Shown: positions 6,840 through 15,584, numbered from the stretch's first letter. The stretch: 32,530 nucleotides of DNA from DAOUCV01 sp034432095 (GCA_034432095.1 DAOUCV010000056.1:1-32530); one strand, 5' to 3'. Notes: a model not told the origin generated them from the letters alone. Numbers and translations are program-made.

Positions 6840-8042
6840 TTGAAGGCAGTTATTTTAGCCGCTGGGGAAGGAAACCGGATGCGTCCTCTTACCTATACCA
6901 GACCGAAGGTGATGCTACCGATTGCCAACAAGCCTATCCTGGAACATCTGCTCATTGAGGCTGAGAAAGCCGGTATTAAAGAATTTATTTTTATCGTTGG
7001 CTATCACGATGAACAGATACGCCGTTATTTCGGCAATGGTGATAGATGGGGGGTACACATACGCTATTCTACCCAGCGTAAACAGTTAGGCACTGCGGAT
7101 GCACTCAGGACGGTTGAAGGCTTGCTGGATGGTAACTTTTTGGTGATGAACGGGGATATTATTGTCAATCATGAAGATATCAAAAGCCTGACGAGAAGGA
7201 AGAATATCACGATGAGCTTGTTTGAGGTTGAAGATACGGAAGATTTAGGTCTGGTTGAAACAAAAAAAGGTAGGGTAGTTCGTATTTGTGAGAAGGTGGC
7301 GAAGCCTCCTTCCAATCTGGCTAACGTGGGACTGTATCTATTCACCCTGGATATATTCCCTGCCATATCTCAGACTCCGAAATCACCCCGGGGGGAGTAT
7401 GAAATAACCGGTTCTCTGCAGTGGCTAATCGACCAGGGACATCCCATTTCATATCAGAAAATCGACTACTGGCTTGCTCCCAGTTATCCGTGGGATTTGC
7501 TATCAGCTAACGAATCCTTGCTGGCAAAGATAGAATCGCAGAACTTGGGCGAGGTAGAAGAGAATGTGGTAATTAAGGGAGCGGTTTGTATCGGGCAGGG
7601 AACTGTAGTGAGGTCAGGTTCTTATATCATTGGTCCGGTGATAATTGGTCAGAAGTGCAGTATTGGCCCGAACTGCTATATCCGCCCGGCTACTTCTATT
7701 GGTGACGGTTGCCACATTGGAGCGGCTGTAGAGGTCAAGAACTCTATAATTATGAATAATAGCAGTGCCCCGCACCATAATTATGTTGGCGATAGCGTCA
7801 TCGGCGAAGGCTGCAATCTGGGTGCCGGTACCAAGATTGCCAATCTCAGGCTCGATGAGCAGGAGATATGGGTGGCCGGCAGGAATACCAGGCGACGTAA
7901 ACTAGGGGCTATAATTGGCGATAACGTTAAGACCGGGATCAACGCCTGTATTAATATAGGTAGTATGATTGGCAATGATACCCAGATTGGACCGGGAGCT
8001 ATAGCTCACGGGATCATTTCGCCAGGCTCGGCAATTTTCTAG
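6840..8042 (+). CDS. Bifunctional sugar-1-phosphate nucleotidyltransferase / acetyltransferase (archaeal GlmU-like)
   Basis: It probably makes UDP-GlcNAc from glucosamine-1-phosphate by acetylation and uridylyl transfer. Residues 1-230 form a Rossmann-type nucleotidyltransferase with VILAAGEGNRMRPLT and RPKVMLPI, and the metal site MNGDI. Residues 240-400 form a left-handed beta-helix of hexapeptide repeats (IGQGTVVRSGSYIIGP and on). A loop at 311-319 reads PHHNYVGDS, the acetyltransferase motif of GlmU-type enzymes. The start is TTG at 6840, one base after the glmM stop and 5 bases after GGGAGGA. At 400 residues it resembles the compact archaeal bifunctional proteins rather than the classical ~450-residue bacterial GlmU. 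The next gene is a paralogue lacking the PHHNYVGDS loop. Confidence 0.82.
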   Translation: MKAVILAAGEGNRMRPLTYTRPKVMLPIANKPILEHLLIEAEKAGIKEFIFIVGYHDEQIRRYFGNGDRWGVHIRYSTQRKQLGTADALRTVEGLLDGNFLVMNGDIIVNHEDIKSLTRRKNITMSLFEVEDTEDLGLVETKKGRVVRICEKVAKPPSNLANVGLYLFTLDIFPAISQTPKSPRGEYEITGSLQWLIDQGHPISYQKIDYWLAPSYPWDLLSANESLLAKIESQNLGEVEENVVIKGAVCIGQGTVVRSGSYIIGPVIIGQKCSIGPNCYIRPATSIGDGCHIGAAVEVKNSIIMNNSSAPHHNYVGDSVIGEGCNLGAGTKIANLRLDEQEIWVAGRNTRRRKLGAIIGDNVKTGINACINIGSMIGNDTQIGPGAIAHGIISPGSAIF

Positions 8043-8051
8043 GAGTGAACG

Positions 8052-9227
8052 ATGAAACAGGCTGTAATTCTAGCTGCTGGTGAAGGGCAGAGACTCAGAC
8101 CGTTTACGGTTAATAGGCCAAAGACGATGCTCTCCATAGCCGGTAAACCAATCCTGCAATATGTGGTTGAGTCACTGGCTCAGAACGGCATCCGCAATAT
8201 TGTTATCGTGGTTGGCTATAAGCGGGAGCAGGTATTTGATTATATGGGTAACGGAGAGCAGTTTGGTGTTGATATAGTTTACATAATACAAGAAAAGCAA
8301 TTGGGTACGGCTCATGCCTTGATGCAAGCCAGAGATGCCATTGAGGATGAATTCTTGGTTCTACCCGGTGACAATCTGATTGAGGCTAATACCATTGCCC
8401 GGTTTGTCACTATGAGGCCAAATGCCGTGTTGGTAAAGAAAGTGGAAAATGTGGCTAGATATGGGGTGGTGACCACTGAAGGCGATTTGGTGCGAGATAT
8501 TGTCGAGAAACCTAGGGAAGCCAAAAGCGATATAGTTAATACCGGTATTTATGCCTTTAGCGGAGAGGTTTTTGATTTTCTTGATGCTGAGTTGGGTATT
8601 CCCGATGTTATCAATAGCATGGTGGCCCGGGGCTATCAGATTAGTGCTGAGGAGACAGACGGTACCTGGCTTGATGTTGTTTATCCGTGGGATATATTGA
8701 GCCTTAACGGTGCCATTCTTCGCCGAATTCCGGCTAGCCTGGGAGGCATTATTGAGGCGGGTGCTTCAGTAAAAGGGCTGGTATCAATTGGGAAGGATAC
8801 GGTGATACGGTCTAATTCCTATATAGTTGGTCCAGCCGTTATCGGAGTGAATTGTGATATAGGCCCCAATGTGTATATTCTCCCGGCTACCAGTATCGGT
8901 GACAATGTGGTTATCTCGCCTTTCAGTGAAGTAAAGAACAGCGTTATCGGGGATGATGTCAATATTGGCTCAGGTTCTATCATACAGGATTCGGTCATTG
9001 ATGATGGCTGTGTTATCGAGGGGCGTTTTACTGCCTGTAGTGGTGAAGCTGAAGTCAGGATTGATGATGAATATCATCTGGTGAAGGTAGGGGCAATGCT
9101 TGGGGCGGGTTGTAGTTTGGGGAGCGGTGTGGTGGCTCAGCCCGGGGTTATTATCGGTAACCATAGCCGGGTTAAGCCGTTAAAACTGGTTAGTGGGAGG
9201 CTGCCGGATAAAAGCTCGGTGTTTTAA
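8052..9227 (+). CDS. Sugar-1-phosphate nucleotidyltransferase with beta-helix domain, paralogue of the upstream gene
   Basis: It is an NTP transferase (VILAAGEGQRLRPFT, RPKTMLSI, metal site LPGDNLI, lid region VEKPREAKSDIVNTGIYAF) joined to a left-handed beta-helix (about residues 235-391, with repeats such as IGVNCDIGPNVYILP). It is clearly homologous along its length to the protein encoded just upstream, so the pair looks like a tandem duplication. It lacks the HHNYVGDS acetyltransferase loop; the corresponding stretch runs from SPFSEVKNSVIGDDV directly on. The expected activity is UDP- or dTDP-sugar pyrophosphorylase without acetylation, for example glucose-1-phosphate thymidylyl- or uridylyltransferase. 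A good AGGAG lies 6 bases before the ATG. It ends 60 bases before glmS. Nucleotide and sugar specificity cannot be read from sequence. Confidence 0.8.
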   Translation: MKQAVILAAGEGQRLRPFTVNRPKTMLSIAGKPILQYVVESLAQNGIRNIVIVVGYKREQVFDYMGNGEQFGVDIVYIIQEKQLGTAHALMQARDAIEDEFLVLPGDNLIEANTIARFVTMRPNAVLVKKVENVARYGVVTTEGDLVRDIVEKPREAKSDIVNTGIYAFSGEVFDFLDAELGIPDVINSMVARGYQISAEETDGTWLDVVYPWDILSLNGAILRRIPASLGGIIEAGASVKGLVSIGKDTVIRSNSYIVGPAVIGVNCDIGPNVYILPATSIGDNVVISPFSEVKNSVIGDDVNIGSGSIIQDSVIDDGCVIEGRFTACSGEAEVRIDDEYHLVKVGAMLGAGCSLGSGVVAQPGVIIGNHSRVKPLKLVSGRLPDKSSVF

Positions 9228-9287
9228 GGTGAGGGAAGTGGGGTGGCTTTGCTGAAAAGGCTGTGGGACTTTTCAGGAGTCTGAGTG

Positions 9288-11072
9288 ATGTGTGGCATTG
9301 TGGGTTATATTGGCGATAAGCAAGCTCAATCCATATTGCTCAATTGCCTAAAGAGGCTGGAGTACCGAGGTTACGACTCCTGTGGCATAGCCGTGGCTGT
9401 CGGTGGCATCGAGGTGTATAAGGATGCGGTCCGGGTGGAGGCATTGAGGAAAGCATCGCCAAAGTTCAAAGGGACGACAGGTATCGGGCATACCCGATGG
9501 GCAACTCATGGTGCGCCTTCTCAGGTTAATGCTCATCCTCACCTTGATTGTACTGGCAATATTGCCGTGGTGCACAACGGGGTAATAAGTAATTACCAGG
9601 AGTTAAGAGACCAGCTAATCAACGAGGGACATCATTTTGTTTCCGAGACGGATACAGAGGTAATACCCCATCTTATCGAGAAGTACTATGGTGGCAGTCT
9701 GGAAGAGGTTGTAGAAGCTGCCCTGGGGCAGGTTGAGGGTTCTTATGCCATCATTGTCTTGGTGGCGGGCGAACCCAAATTGGTCGTTGCCAGAAAAGAC
9801 AGTCCGTTAATTATTGGCTTAGGTGACGGGGAGAACTTTATCGCCTCAGATGTGCCAGCGATACTGGACTATACCGATAGGGTTATCTATTTAGAGGACG
9901 GTGATATTGGAGTTGTTACCAGAGATGATGTAAAGATTAGGAGAGACGGCATAGAGGTGGCTCGGGAAGAGCACAAAGTTCTCTGGAGTGTTGAAGAGGC
10001 TCAAAAGGGAGGCTATAAACACTTCATGCTTAAAGAAATTCACGAGCAGCCCAAGGTGATACGGAATACCCTTAGCGAGTATATCCGGGTGGCTGAGCCG
10101 GTAGAGAGTCTGGCGGTAATAAGAGGCAGAGGTATAGAATCTATGCTCATGTTAGCCGCTGGTACTTCCTATCACGCTGCTTTAATAGGGAAGTATACTG
10201 TGGAGGAATTGCTCAGAATTCCGGTGAGGGTAGAAATAGCTTCTGAATTTAACTACTATACTCACACCTTGACGGGGACGGTAGCTATCGCTATCACTCA
10301 GTCAGGAGAAACTGCCGATACGCTGAAGGCGATGAGGAGGTTAAGGGAAGCGGGATGTCGGGTGATAGCTATTACCAACGTGGTGGGTAGCAGTGCCAGC
10401 CGTATTGCCCACCAGACTATTTACACCAGGGCTGGTCCCGAGATAAGTGTGGCGGCGACCAAGAGTTTTGTTGCCCAGCTTATGGTGTTATACTGGCTAG
10501 CTCTGTCGTATTTTAGGGCTGATGCTAGAAGGTTAAACACTCTGCTTATGGAGTTAAGACAATTGCCCCACAAGGTCCAACAGGTGTTGGATAATGAAGC
10601 CGAGATTATCGAGTATGCTAAGTATCTATCAAAATATGACGATGTATTCTTCATTGGCAGGGGCATAAATCTCCCGGTAGCGATGGAGGGAGCACTCAAG
10701 CTAAAGGAAATTTCCTACATCCACGCTGAGGGCTATGCGGCTGGAGAAACGAAGCACGGACCCTTTGCCTTACTGGGAAGTGATACCCCGGTCATTGCTA
10801 TCGTCGCCAGGGATAATACCTATGAGGCGATGCTGACTAATATTAAGGAAATAAAGGCTAGAGGCTCACCAGTAATAGTGTTGACTGGAGAGGGGGACGA
10901 GGCTATCGAGGAGCTGGTCGATTCGGTCATTACTGTACCCCCGGTTGATAACCTGTTTTCACCGGTGGTCAATGTAGTAGCTTTACAGCTACTCGCCTAC
11001 TATACGGCTAGCGAGAGAGGATGCCCTATAGACTTCCCACGAAACCTGGCTAAAAGTGTCACTGTAGAATAG
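9288..11072 (+). CDS. glmS: Glutamine-fructose-6-phosphate aminotransferase (isomerizing)
   Basis: GlmS makes glucosamine-6-phosphate from fructose-6-phosphate and glutamine, the entry step of amino-sugar synthesis. The mature N-terminus must be the catalytic cysteine of MCGIVGYIG, so the ATG at 9288-9290 is the start rather than the GTG one codon earlier. The glutaminase domain (about 1-230) shows RGYDSCGIAV, TRWATHGAPS, and HNGVISNYQEL. Two SIS isomerase domains follow, with MLAAGTSYHAAL, ITQSGETADTL, and SVAATKSFVAQL. The C-terminal PRNLAKSVTVE is the conserved catalytic tail. At 594 residues the length is standard. No glmS ribozyme is evident in the short 60-base upstream gap. It completes the GlmS-GlmM-GlmU route within one operon. 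Confidence 0.97.
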   Translation: MCGIVGYIGDKQAQSILLNCLKRLEYRGYDSCGIAVAVGGIEVYKDAVRVEALRKASPKFKGTTGIGHTRWATHGAPSQVNAHPHLDCTGNIAVVHNGVISNYQELRDQLINEGHHFVSETDTEVIPHLIEKYYGGSLEEVVEAALGQVEGSYAIIVLVAGEPKLVVARKDSPLIIGLGDGENFIASDVPAILDYTDRVIYLEDGDIGVVTRDDVKIRRDGIEVAREEHKVLWSVEEAQKGGYKHFMLKEIHEQPKVIRNTLSEYIRVAEPVESLAVIRGRGIESMLMLAAGTSYHAALIGKYTVEELLRIPVRVEIASEFNYYTHTLTGTVAIAITQSGETADTLKAMRRLREAGCRVIAITNVVGSSASRIAHQTIYTRAGPEISVAATKSFVAQLMVLYWLALSYFRADARRLNTLLMELRQLPHKVQQVLDNEAEIIEYAKYLSKYDDVFFIGRGINLPVAMEGALKLKEISYIHAEGYAAGETKHGPFALLGSDTPVIAIVARDNTYEAMLTNIKEIKARGSPVIVLTGEGDEAIEELVDSVITVPPVDNLFSPVVNVVALQLLAYYTASERGCPIDFPRNLAKSVTVE

Positions 11073-11085
11073 GGGTAAGGGTTGC

Positions 11086-11115
11086 TTGACTTATTGATTA
11101 GCATTAAGATATACT
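11086..11115 (+). promoter_or_regulatory. promoter at the head of the Wood-Ljungdahl cluster
   Basis: TTGACT (11086-11091), an 18-base spacer and TATACT (11110-11115) lie in the 144-base gap between glmS and cooC. The expected start is near 11122, leaving a leader of about 95 bases before the cooC ATG. That leader contains a hairpin at 11159-11187. Confidence 0.65.
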
Positions 11116-11158
11116 GGGTAGGGTAAGCAGCGAGCAATAGAGCAATAGAATTGTTAAG

Positions 11159-11191
11159 GCTGAGTGCTTTCCCGCAGAAGTCTCAGCTTTT
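11159..11191 (+). promoter_or_regulatory. leader hairpin with T-tract, possible attenuator
   Basis: GCTGAG (11159-11164) pairs with CTCAGC (11182-11187), with further short pairing possible inside (CTT with AAG), and is followed by TTTTATTA. It sits inside the predicted 5' leader, upstream of cooC, so it could be a weak intrinsic terminator that conditions entry into the cluster, or a leftover glmS terminator. No recognised riboswitch fold is evident. The stem is only 6 base pairs, so confidence is low. Confidence 0.4.
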
Positions 11192-11216
11192 ATTATGGAT
11201 TTAGATTAGGGATTAG

Positions 11217-11999
11217 ATGAAGATAGCCATTAGTGGTAAAGGCGGGGTGGGTAAAACTTTATTAGTGGCTCTCCTTTCCAAGATATTTGCTGAATCTGGC
11301 TATTCTGTCATCGCTATAGATGCTGACCCCGATGCTAACTTGGCGGCTACCCTCGGTTTTCCCCACCCTGAAGATATAACTCCTATCTCTGAGATGAGCG
11401 ACCTTATTGAAGAAAGGACGGGGGTGCGACCTGGCCAACCCGCCCTCTTTTTTAAATTAAACCCCAGGGTTGATGACATACCGGAGAAGTATGCCCTAAA
11501 ACAAAACGGTATCAGGTTAATGAGGATGGGAAGAATTAAGAAGGGTGGCACTGGCTGTTATTGTCCCGAGAATGCTTTACTCCAGGCTTTAGTGAGCCAT
11601 TTATTGGTGACTAGAGATGAAGTGGTGATACTGGATATGACGGCGGGAATCGAGCACCTCGGGCGGGGAACCGCCCGAGCCGTGGACTGGCTGATTGTGG
11701 TTGTTGAACCAGGCAGGCGGAGTATTGAAACCGCCTTTAACATCAGGAAGCTGGCATCTGAGATTGGTCTACAAAATGTTGCCGTGGTTGGAAATAAAGT
11801 CAGGAGTCAGTCGGACAGGGACTTCATTACTTCTAGCCTGCCCGATTTTGTTTTTCTGGGTTTTATACCCTATGACCAGGCGGTAGTGGATGCTGACCTG
11901 GCTAATTTATCCCCGCTTGATTCCAGCCGGCAGGTTAAGACGGCGGTCAAGGACATCTATCAGGCTTTACTGTCTACTGTTAGGTCAAAAATAAAATGA
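11217..11999 (+). CDS. cooC: CooC-type nickel-insertion ATPase for CODH/ACS maturation
   Basis: This is a MinD/ParA-type P-loop ATPase expected to dimerise and deliver nickel to the CO dehydrogenase C-cluster or the acetyl-CoA synthase A-cluster. The N-terminus shows the deviant Walker A GKGGVGKT (residues 7-14) and the switch DADPDANLAATLG. The CooC hallmark Cys-x-Cys is at residues 114 and 116 (GCYCPE), the nickel/zinc-binding pair at the dimer interface. Walker B-like VVILDMTAGIEHLGRG follows. The 260-residue length is typical. It is the first gene of the cluster, after a promoter and leader hairpin, and is 19 bases ahead of fhs. Which metal site it serves (CooC or AcsF role) cannot be told from the sequence; a second member lies at 13910-14671. 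Confidence 0.88.
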   Translation: MKIAISGKGGVGKTLLVALLSKIFAESGYSVIAIDADPDANLAATLGFPHPEDITPISEMSDLIEERTGVRPGQPALFFKLNPRVDDIPEKYALKQNGIRLMRMGRIKKGGTGCYCPENALLQALVSHLLVTRDEVVILDMTAGIEHLGRGTARAVDWLIVVVEPGRRSIETAFNIRKLASEIGLQNVAVVGNKVRSQSDRDFITSSLPDFVFLGFIPYDQAVVDADLANLSPLDSSRQVKTAVKDIYQALLSTVRSKIK

Positions 12000-12018
12000 C
12001 CGAAGGAGGAGTTTATTT

Positions 12019-13791
12019 ATGCCCTACGATGTGTCTAAAATGGCGGACTGGCAGATTGCCGAAGCCGCGGAGGAGCACATGCCAACGCCGGATGAGTGGC
12101 GAGCAAGACTGGGTCTAAAAAAGGATGAAATAATTCCCTATGGCAGAACACCCAAGCTCGATTTTTTGAAGATAATGGAGCGGTTGAAGAATAGACCAGA
12201 CGGTAAGTATATTGAGGTAACGGCGATTACCCCCACGCCGCTAGGAGAAGGGAAGACAACGACCACGATGGGTCTGATTGAGGGTCTGGGCAAGCAGGGG
12301 GAGAATGTCGGTGGTTGCATCCGTCAGCCTTCCGGTGGACCAACCATGAATGTGAAAGGGACCGCCGCCGGTGGTGGCAACGCCATACTTATCCCCCACA
12401 CCGAATTCTCTATGGGTCTTACCGGTGATATTAATGACATCACCAATGCCCATAACCTGGCGATGGTGGCTCTTACTGCCAGGATGATGCACGAGCGTAA
12501 CTATGATGATGCCCAACTAGTCAAGCTCAGCCGGATGCGTCGTCTGGATATTGACCCGACCCGGGTGGAGTTCAAATGGGTTATCGATTTCTGTGCTCAG
12601 AGCCTGCGTAACATTATTATTGGTCTCGGCGGACGTATGGATGGCTATGTGATGCAGTCCGGGTTTGCCATCACCGTCAGCTCCGAGCTGATGGCAATGT
12701 TGTCCATTGTCCGGGACTTGGCTGACCTGCGGGAAAGGATGAATCATATTACTCTGGCTTATGATAAGAAGGGTAAGCCCATTACCCCTGCTGACCTGGA
12801 GGTAGCCGGTGCCATGACTGCTTATATGCGCAACACTATTAATCCCACCCTGTGCTGTACAGCGGAGTACCAGCCCTGTTTGGTGCACGCCGGACCGTTT
12901 GCCAATATTGCTGTCGGACAGTCATCAATTATTGGTGACCGTCTCGGGCTGAAGATGTTTGACTATCATGTTACGGAGAGCGGCTTTGGTGCTGATATCG
13001 GCTTTGAGAAGTTCTGGAATGTCAAGTGCCGCTTCAGCGGTCTCAAACCGAATGTATCAGTGCTCGTCGCCTCAATCCGGGCACTGAAGATGCACGGTGG
13101 CGCGCCCAGAGTGATACCTGGCGTAGCTCTGCCTGAAGCCTATAAGAAACCAGCTCCGGAGCTGGTTGAAAAGGGCTGCAGCAATATGCTGCACCACATT
13201 AATACCATCAGGACTGCCGGCATCAGTCCGGTGGTGTGCATCAACGTGTACCCTACTGATACCAAGGAAGAAATTAACATCGTTCGGAGGGCAGCTGAGG
13301 CGGCGGGAGCCCGCTGTGCCGTTTCGACGCATTTTGTTAATGGCGGCGATGGTGCCCTGGAACTGGCTGATGCCGTCAAGGAAGCCTGCAAGGACAAGGT
13401 GGATTTCAAGTTCCTGTATCCCCCTGAAATGAAACTGAGAGAGCGTGTGGACAAGATTGCCAAGGTGGTCTACGGAGCCGATGGCGTGTCCTGGAGTCCG
13501 GAAGCAGAAGCTAAGGCTAAAGCCTTTGAAGCAGACCCCAAGTATGATGAATATGCTACCATGATGGTCAAGACTCACCTGTCTCTCAGTCACGACCCAA
13601 ATATTAAGGGCGTGCCTAAAGGGTGGACACTGCCAATTCGTGATATATTGATTTTCTCCGGAGCCAAATTCCTCTGCCCGATGGCTGGAACCATCAGCCT
13701 GATGCCCGGGACAGGCTCAGACCCGGCTTTCAGGAAAGTTGATGTTGATGTGAAGACCGGAAAGGTCACAGGGCTTCATGAGGTTGATTAA
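12019..13791 (+). CDS. fhs: Formate-tetrahydrofolate ligase
   Basis: The enzyme activates formate with ATP onto tetrahydrofolate to give 10-formyl-THF, the first folate step of the methyl branch. The P-loop TPTPLGEGKTTTT is at residues 71-83, followed by the characteristic RQPSGGPTMNVKGTAAGGG and EFSMGLTGDINDITNAHNL. The C-terminal part shows LMPGTGSDPAFRKVDVD. At 590 residues it is longer than the roughly 557-residue clostridial enzymes, mainly through an N-terminal extension of about 20-30 residues. A strong AAGGAGGAG ribosome binding site precedes the ATG. It lies between two CooC-type genes. Formate itself must come from outside or from a formate dehydrogenase not encoded here. Confidence 0.98.
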   Translation: MPYDVSKMADWQIAEAAEEHMPTPDEWRARLGLKKDEIIPYGRTPKLDFLKIMERLKNRPDGKYIEVTAITPTPLGEGKTTTTMGLIEGLGKQGENVGGCIRQPSGGPTMNVKGTAAGGGNAILIPHTEFSMGLTGDINDITNAHNLAMVALTARMMHERNYDDAQLVKLSRMRRLDIDPTRVEFKWVIDFCAQSLRNIIIGLGGRMDGYVMQSGFAITVSSELMAMLSIVRDLADLRERMNHITLAYDKKGKPITPADLEVAGAMTAYMRNTINPTLCCTAEYQPCLVHAGPFANIAVGQSSIIGDRLGLKMFDYHVTESGFGADIGFEKFWNVKCRFSGLKPNVSVLVASIRALKMHGGAPRVIPGVALPEAYKKPAPELVEKGCSNMLHHINTIRTAGISPVVCINVYPTDTKEEINIVRRAAEAAGARCAVSTHFVNGGDGALELADAVKEACKDKVDFKFLYPPEMKLRERVDKIAKVVYGADGVSWSPEAEAKAKAFEADPKYDEYATMMVKTHLSLSHDPNIKGVPKGWTLPIRDILIFSGAKFLCPMAGTISLMPGTGSDPAFRKVDVDVKTGKVTGLHEVD

Positions 13792-13802
13792 CAATAGGAT
13801 GA

Positions 13803-13877
13803 GAGAGTCTGAGAGGGACGAAGTCCCTTTTAATAAACCTTTCCCCTCTTTTTTAGAAAGATGGGGATTAAGGGGTT
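13803..13877 (-). repeat. nested-hairpin intergenic repeat, copy C (reverse orientation)
   Basis: It occupies the 118-base gap between fhs and the second cooC-like gene. On + it carries GAGAGTCTGAGAGGGAC, GAA, then GTCCCTTTT. Read on the minus strand the order is CCCCTTAATCCCC, AGAGGGGAAAGG, GGGAC-TTC-GTCCC, CAGACTC, matching copy A part for part with substitutions. It interrupts an otherwise tight cluster, so it could attenuate transcription between fhs and downstream genes. Confidence 0.65.
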
Positions 13878-13909
13878 GATAATCAGTCTCATATGAAAGG
13901 GGGTAGCTT

Positions 13910-14671
13910 TTGAGTTTCTCGATCGCTGTGGCAGGGAAGGGCGGCAGCGGGAAAACATCACTGGCAGGTCTTATCATTCGCTATCTGAGAAAGAACGGCT
14001 CAGGACCAATTCTGGCTATTGATGCTGACCCTAATGCCAACTTGGGGGAAAGTCTGGGACTTAACGTAAAGCAGACCATTGGCTCAATAATTGCCTCATT
14101 TAACAGTGAGAAAATAAACATTCCTCCTGGAATGACCAAGGAAGCCTATCTGGAGTACAAGTTAAATGAGACTATCGTTGAAAGCAAGGGACTTGACCTG
14201 ATAACAATGGGCCGGGGTGAGGGTCCTGAGTGCTATTGCTATCCCAATCTCGTCCTGAGGAAGTTTGCCGATACCCTGGCGGGCAACTATGCCTACGTCA
14301 TTATGGATAATGAGGCAGGTATGGAGCACCTGAGCCGAAGAACTACCCAGAATATCGATGTGCTGCTGATTGTCTCTGACCATTCGGTGAAAGGGGTTCG
14401 AACCATCGCCCGGATAAGAGACTTGGTCTCTGAACTCAAGCTGGTGGTGAGGAGGCAATCGGCGGTTATCAATTTTGTCCCTACTAGGTTATCTCCGATG
14501 GTTGGTGAAGAACTGGCCAGACTGGGCATTGAGCCTATAGCGTTGATTCCTGAGGATGAACTTGTCTATCAGTATGACCTTGAGCTTAAGCCGCTCCTTG
14601 ATTTGCCCGATACTTCTAAAGCGGTGAGGGCAGTTAATGAGCTAATGGCTGAGCTTCTTGATAGGCACTAA
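13910..14671 (+). CDS. Second CooC/AcsF-type ATPase
   Basis: This is another MinD-like ATPase with GKGGSGKT (residues 9-16), DADPNANLGESLG, and the Cys-x-Cys pair at 108 and 110 (ECYCYPN), so it also belongs to the CooC/AcsF nickel-maturation group. Its central region (EYKLNETIVESKGLDLITMGRG) and VIMDNEAGMEHLSRR differ from the first copy, and the two are divergent rather than a recent duplication. The start is a TTG at 13910-13912 behind a GGGGG site; no better ATG is available before the Walker A. The gene sits downstream of a hairpin repeat and 25 bases ahead of folD. One copy probably serves CooS and the other AcsB, which is inference from known CooC/AcsF pairs. Confidence 0.85.
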   Translation: MSFSIAVAGKGGSGKTSLAGLIIRYLRKNGSGPILAIDADPNANLGESLGLNVKQTIGSIIASFNSEKINIPPGMTKEAYLEYKLNETIVESKGLDLITMGRGEGPECYCYPNLVLRKFADTLAGNYAYVIMDNEAGMEHLSRRTTQNIDVLLIVSDHSVKGVRTIARIRDLVSELKLVVRRQSAVINFVPTRLSPMVGEELARLGIEPIALIPEDELVYQYDLELKPLLDLPDTSKAVRAVNELMAELLDRH

Positions 14672-14696
14672 ATTTGATAAAAGGGGGGGCGGGAAA

Positions 14697-15584
14697 ATGA
14701 CAGCACAACTTATCAACGGCAATGAGATTGCCAGACAGATTCGGGAGGAGCTGAGGCAGGAAATTGCTGACCTCAAAGCCAAACATAACCTGGTACCGGG
14801 CTTGGCTACCATCCTTGTTGGTGAAGACCCGGCATCCCAGGTCTATGTTGGTCAGAAGGAGAAGGCATCCAAAGACTTGGGCATCTATTCAGAAAGACAC
14901 GACCTGCCGGCTAACACCAGTCAGGCAGACCTCATCAAATTAATTGACAGGTTAAATAGAGACCCCAAGATTCACGGTATTTTAGTGCAGCTACCCCTGC
15001 CCAAGCATTTGAATGAAGAAGAGGTCCTCTATGCCATTGACCCGAAAAAGGACGTTGATGGCTTCCATCCGGTGAATGTGGGGAAATTAATGATTGGGGA
15101 ACCGGACTTCTTGCCCTGCACTCCGCACGGCATTCAGCAGCTTTTAATCAGGTCAGGAGTTCAGATTGAGGGGGCGGAGGTGGTGGTGGTGGGACGGAGT
15201 AACATCGTCGGCAAGCCCATCGCCAATATTCTTCTCCAGAAGAAAAAAGGCGCCAATGCTACGGTTACGGTGTGCCACACTGGGACCCGAGACCTCGCTT
15301 TCCATACCAGGAGGGCTGATATTCTTATTGTCGCGGCGGGGAAAGCGAAAGCCATCACCGCTGACATGGTAAAGGAGGGTGTCGTGGTCATTGATGTCGG
15401 TGTGAACCAGATTGGCACGACGAAGGACGGGAAGAGAATCCTCGCCGGTGATGTTGATTTTGATGCCGTCAAGGAGAAGGCGAAAGCCATTACGCCGGTT
15501 CCTGGCGGGGTAGGGCCCATGACCATAACCATGCTTATGATGAATACGGTAAGAGCCGCTAAACTGGCGACTGGCTTAGCTTAG
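14697..15584 (+). CDS. folD: Bifunctional methylene-THF dehydrogenase / methenyl-THF cyclohydrolase
   Basis: FolD converts 10-formyl-THF through methenyl-THF to 5,10-methylene-THF with NAD(P)H, the middle steps of the methyl branch. The 295-residue product from the ATG at 14697 (MTAQLINGNEIARQ) has the catalytic segment YVGQKEKASKDLGI, the conserved ILVQLPLPKHLNEEEVL and DPKKDVDGFHP, PCTPHGIQQLL, and the nucleotide-binding GRSNIVGKPIANIL. The C-terminus PVPGGVGPMTITMLMMNT is typical. A frame extends 13 codons further up and would overlap the cooC-like gene, but a GGGGGGGCGGG site directly before 14697 favours the inner ATG. Confidence 0.97.
   Translation: MTAQLINGNEIARQIREELRQEIADLKAKHNLVPGLATILVGEDPASQVYVGQKEKASKDLGIYSERHDLPANTSQADLIKLIDRLNRDPKIHGILVQLPLPKHLNEEEVLYAIDPKKDVDGFHPVNVGKLMIGEPDFLPCTPHGIQQLLIRSGVQIEGAEVVVVGRSNIVGKPIANILLQKKKGANATVTVCHTGTRDLAFHTRRADILIVAAGKAKAITADMVKEGVVVIDVGVNQIGTTKDGKRILAGDVDFDAVKEKAKAITPVPGGVGPMTITMLMMNTVRAAKLATGLA

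Noticed and set aside
9228..9287. glmS ribozyme upstream of glmS
   Set aside because: The gap is only 60 bases, too short for the ribozyme core, and no conserved pairing was seen.
13072..13593. 173-codon open frame opposite fhs
   Set aside because: Antisense to well-conserved fhs sequence, no ribosome binding site, no recognisable domain.
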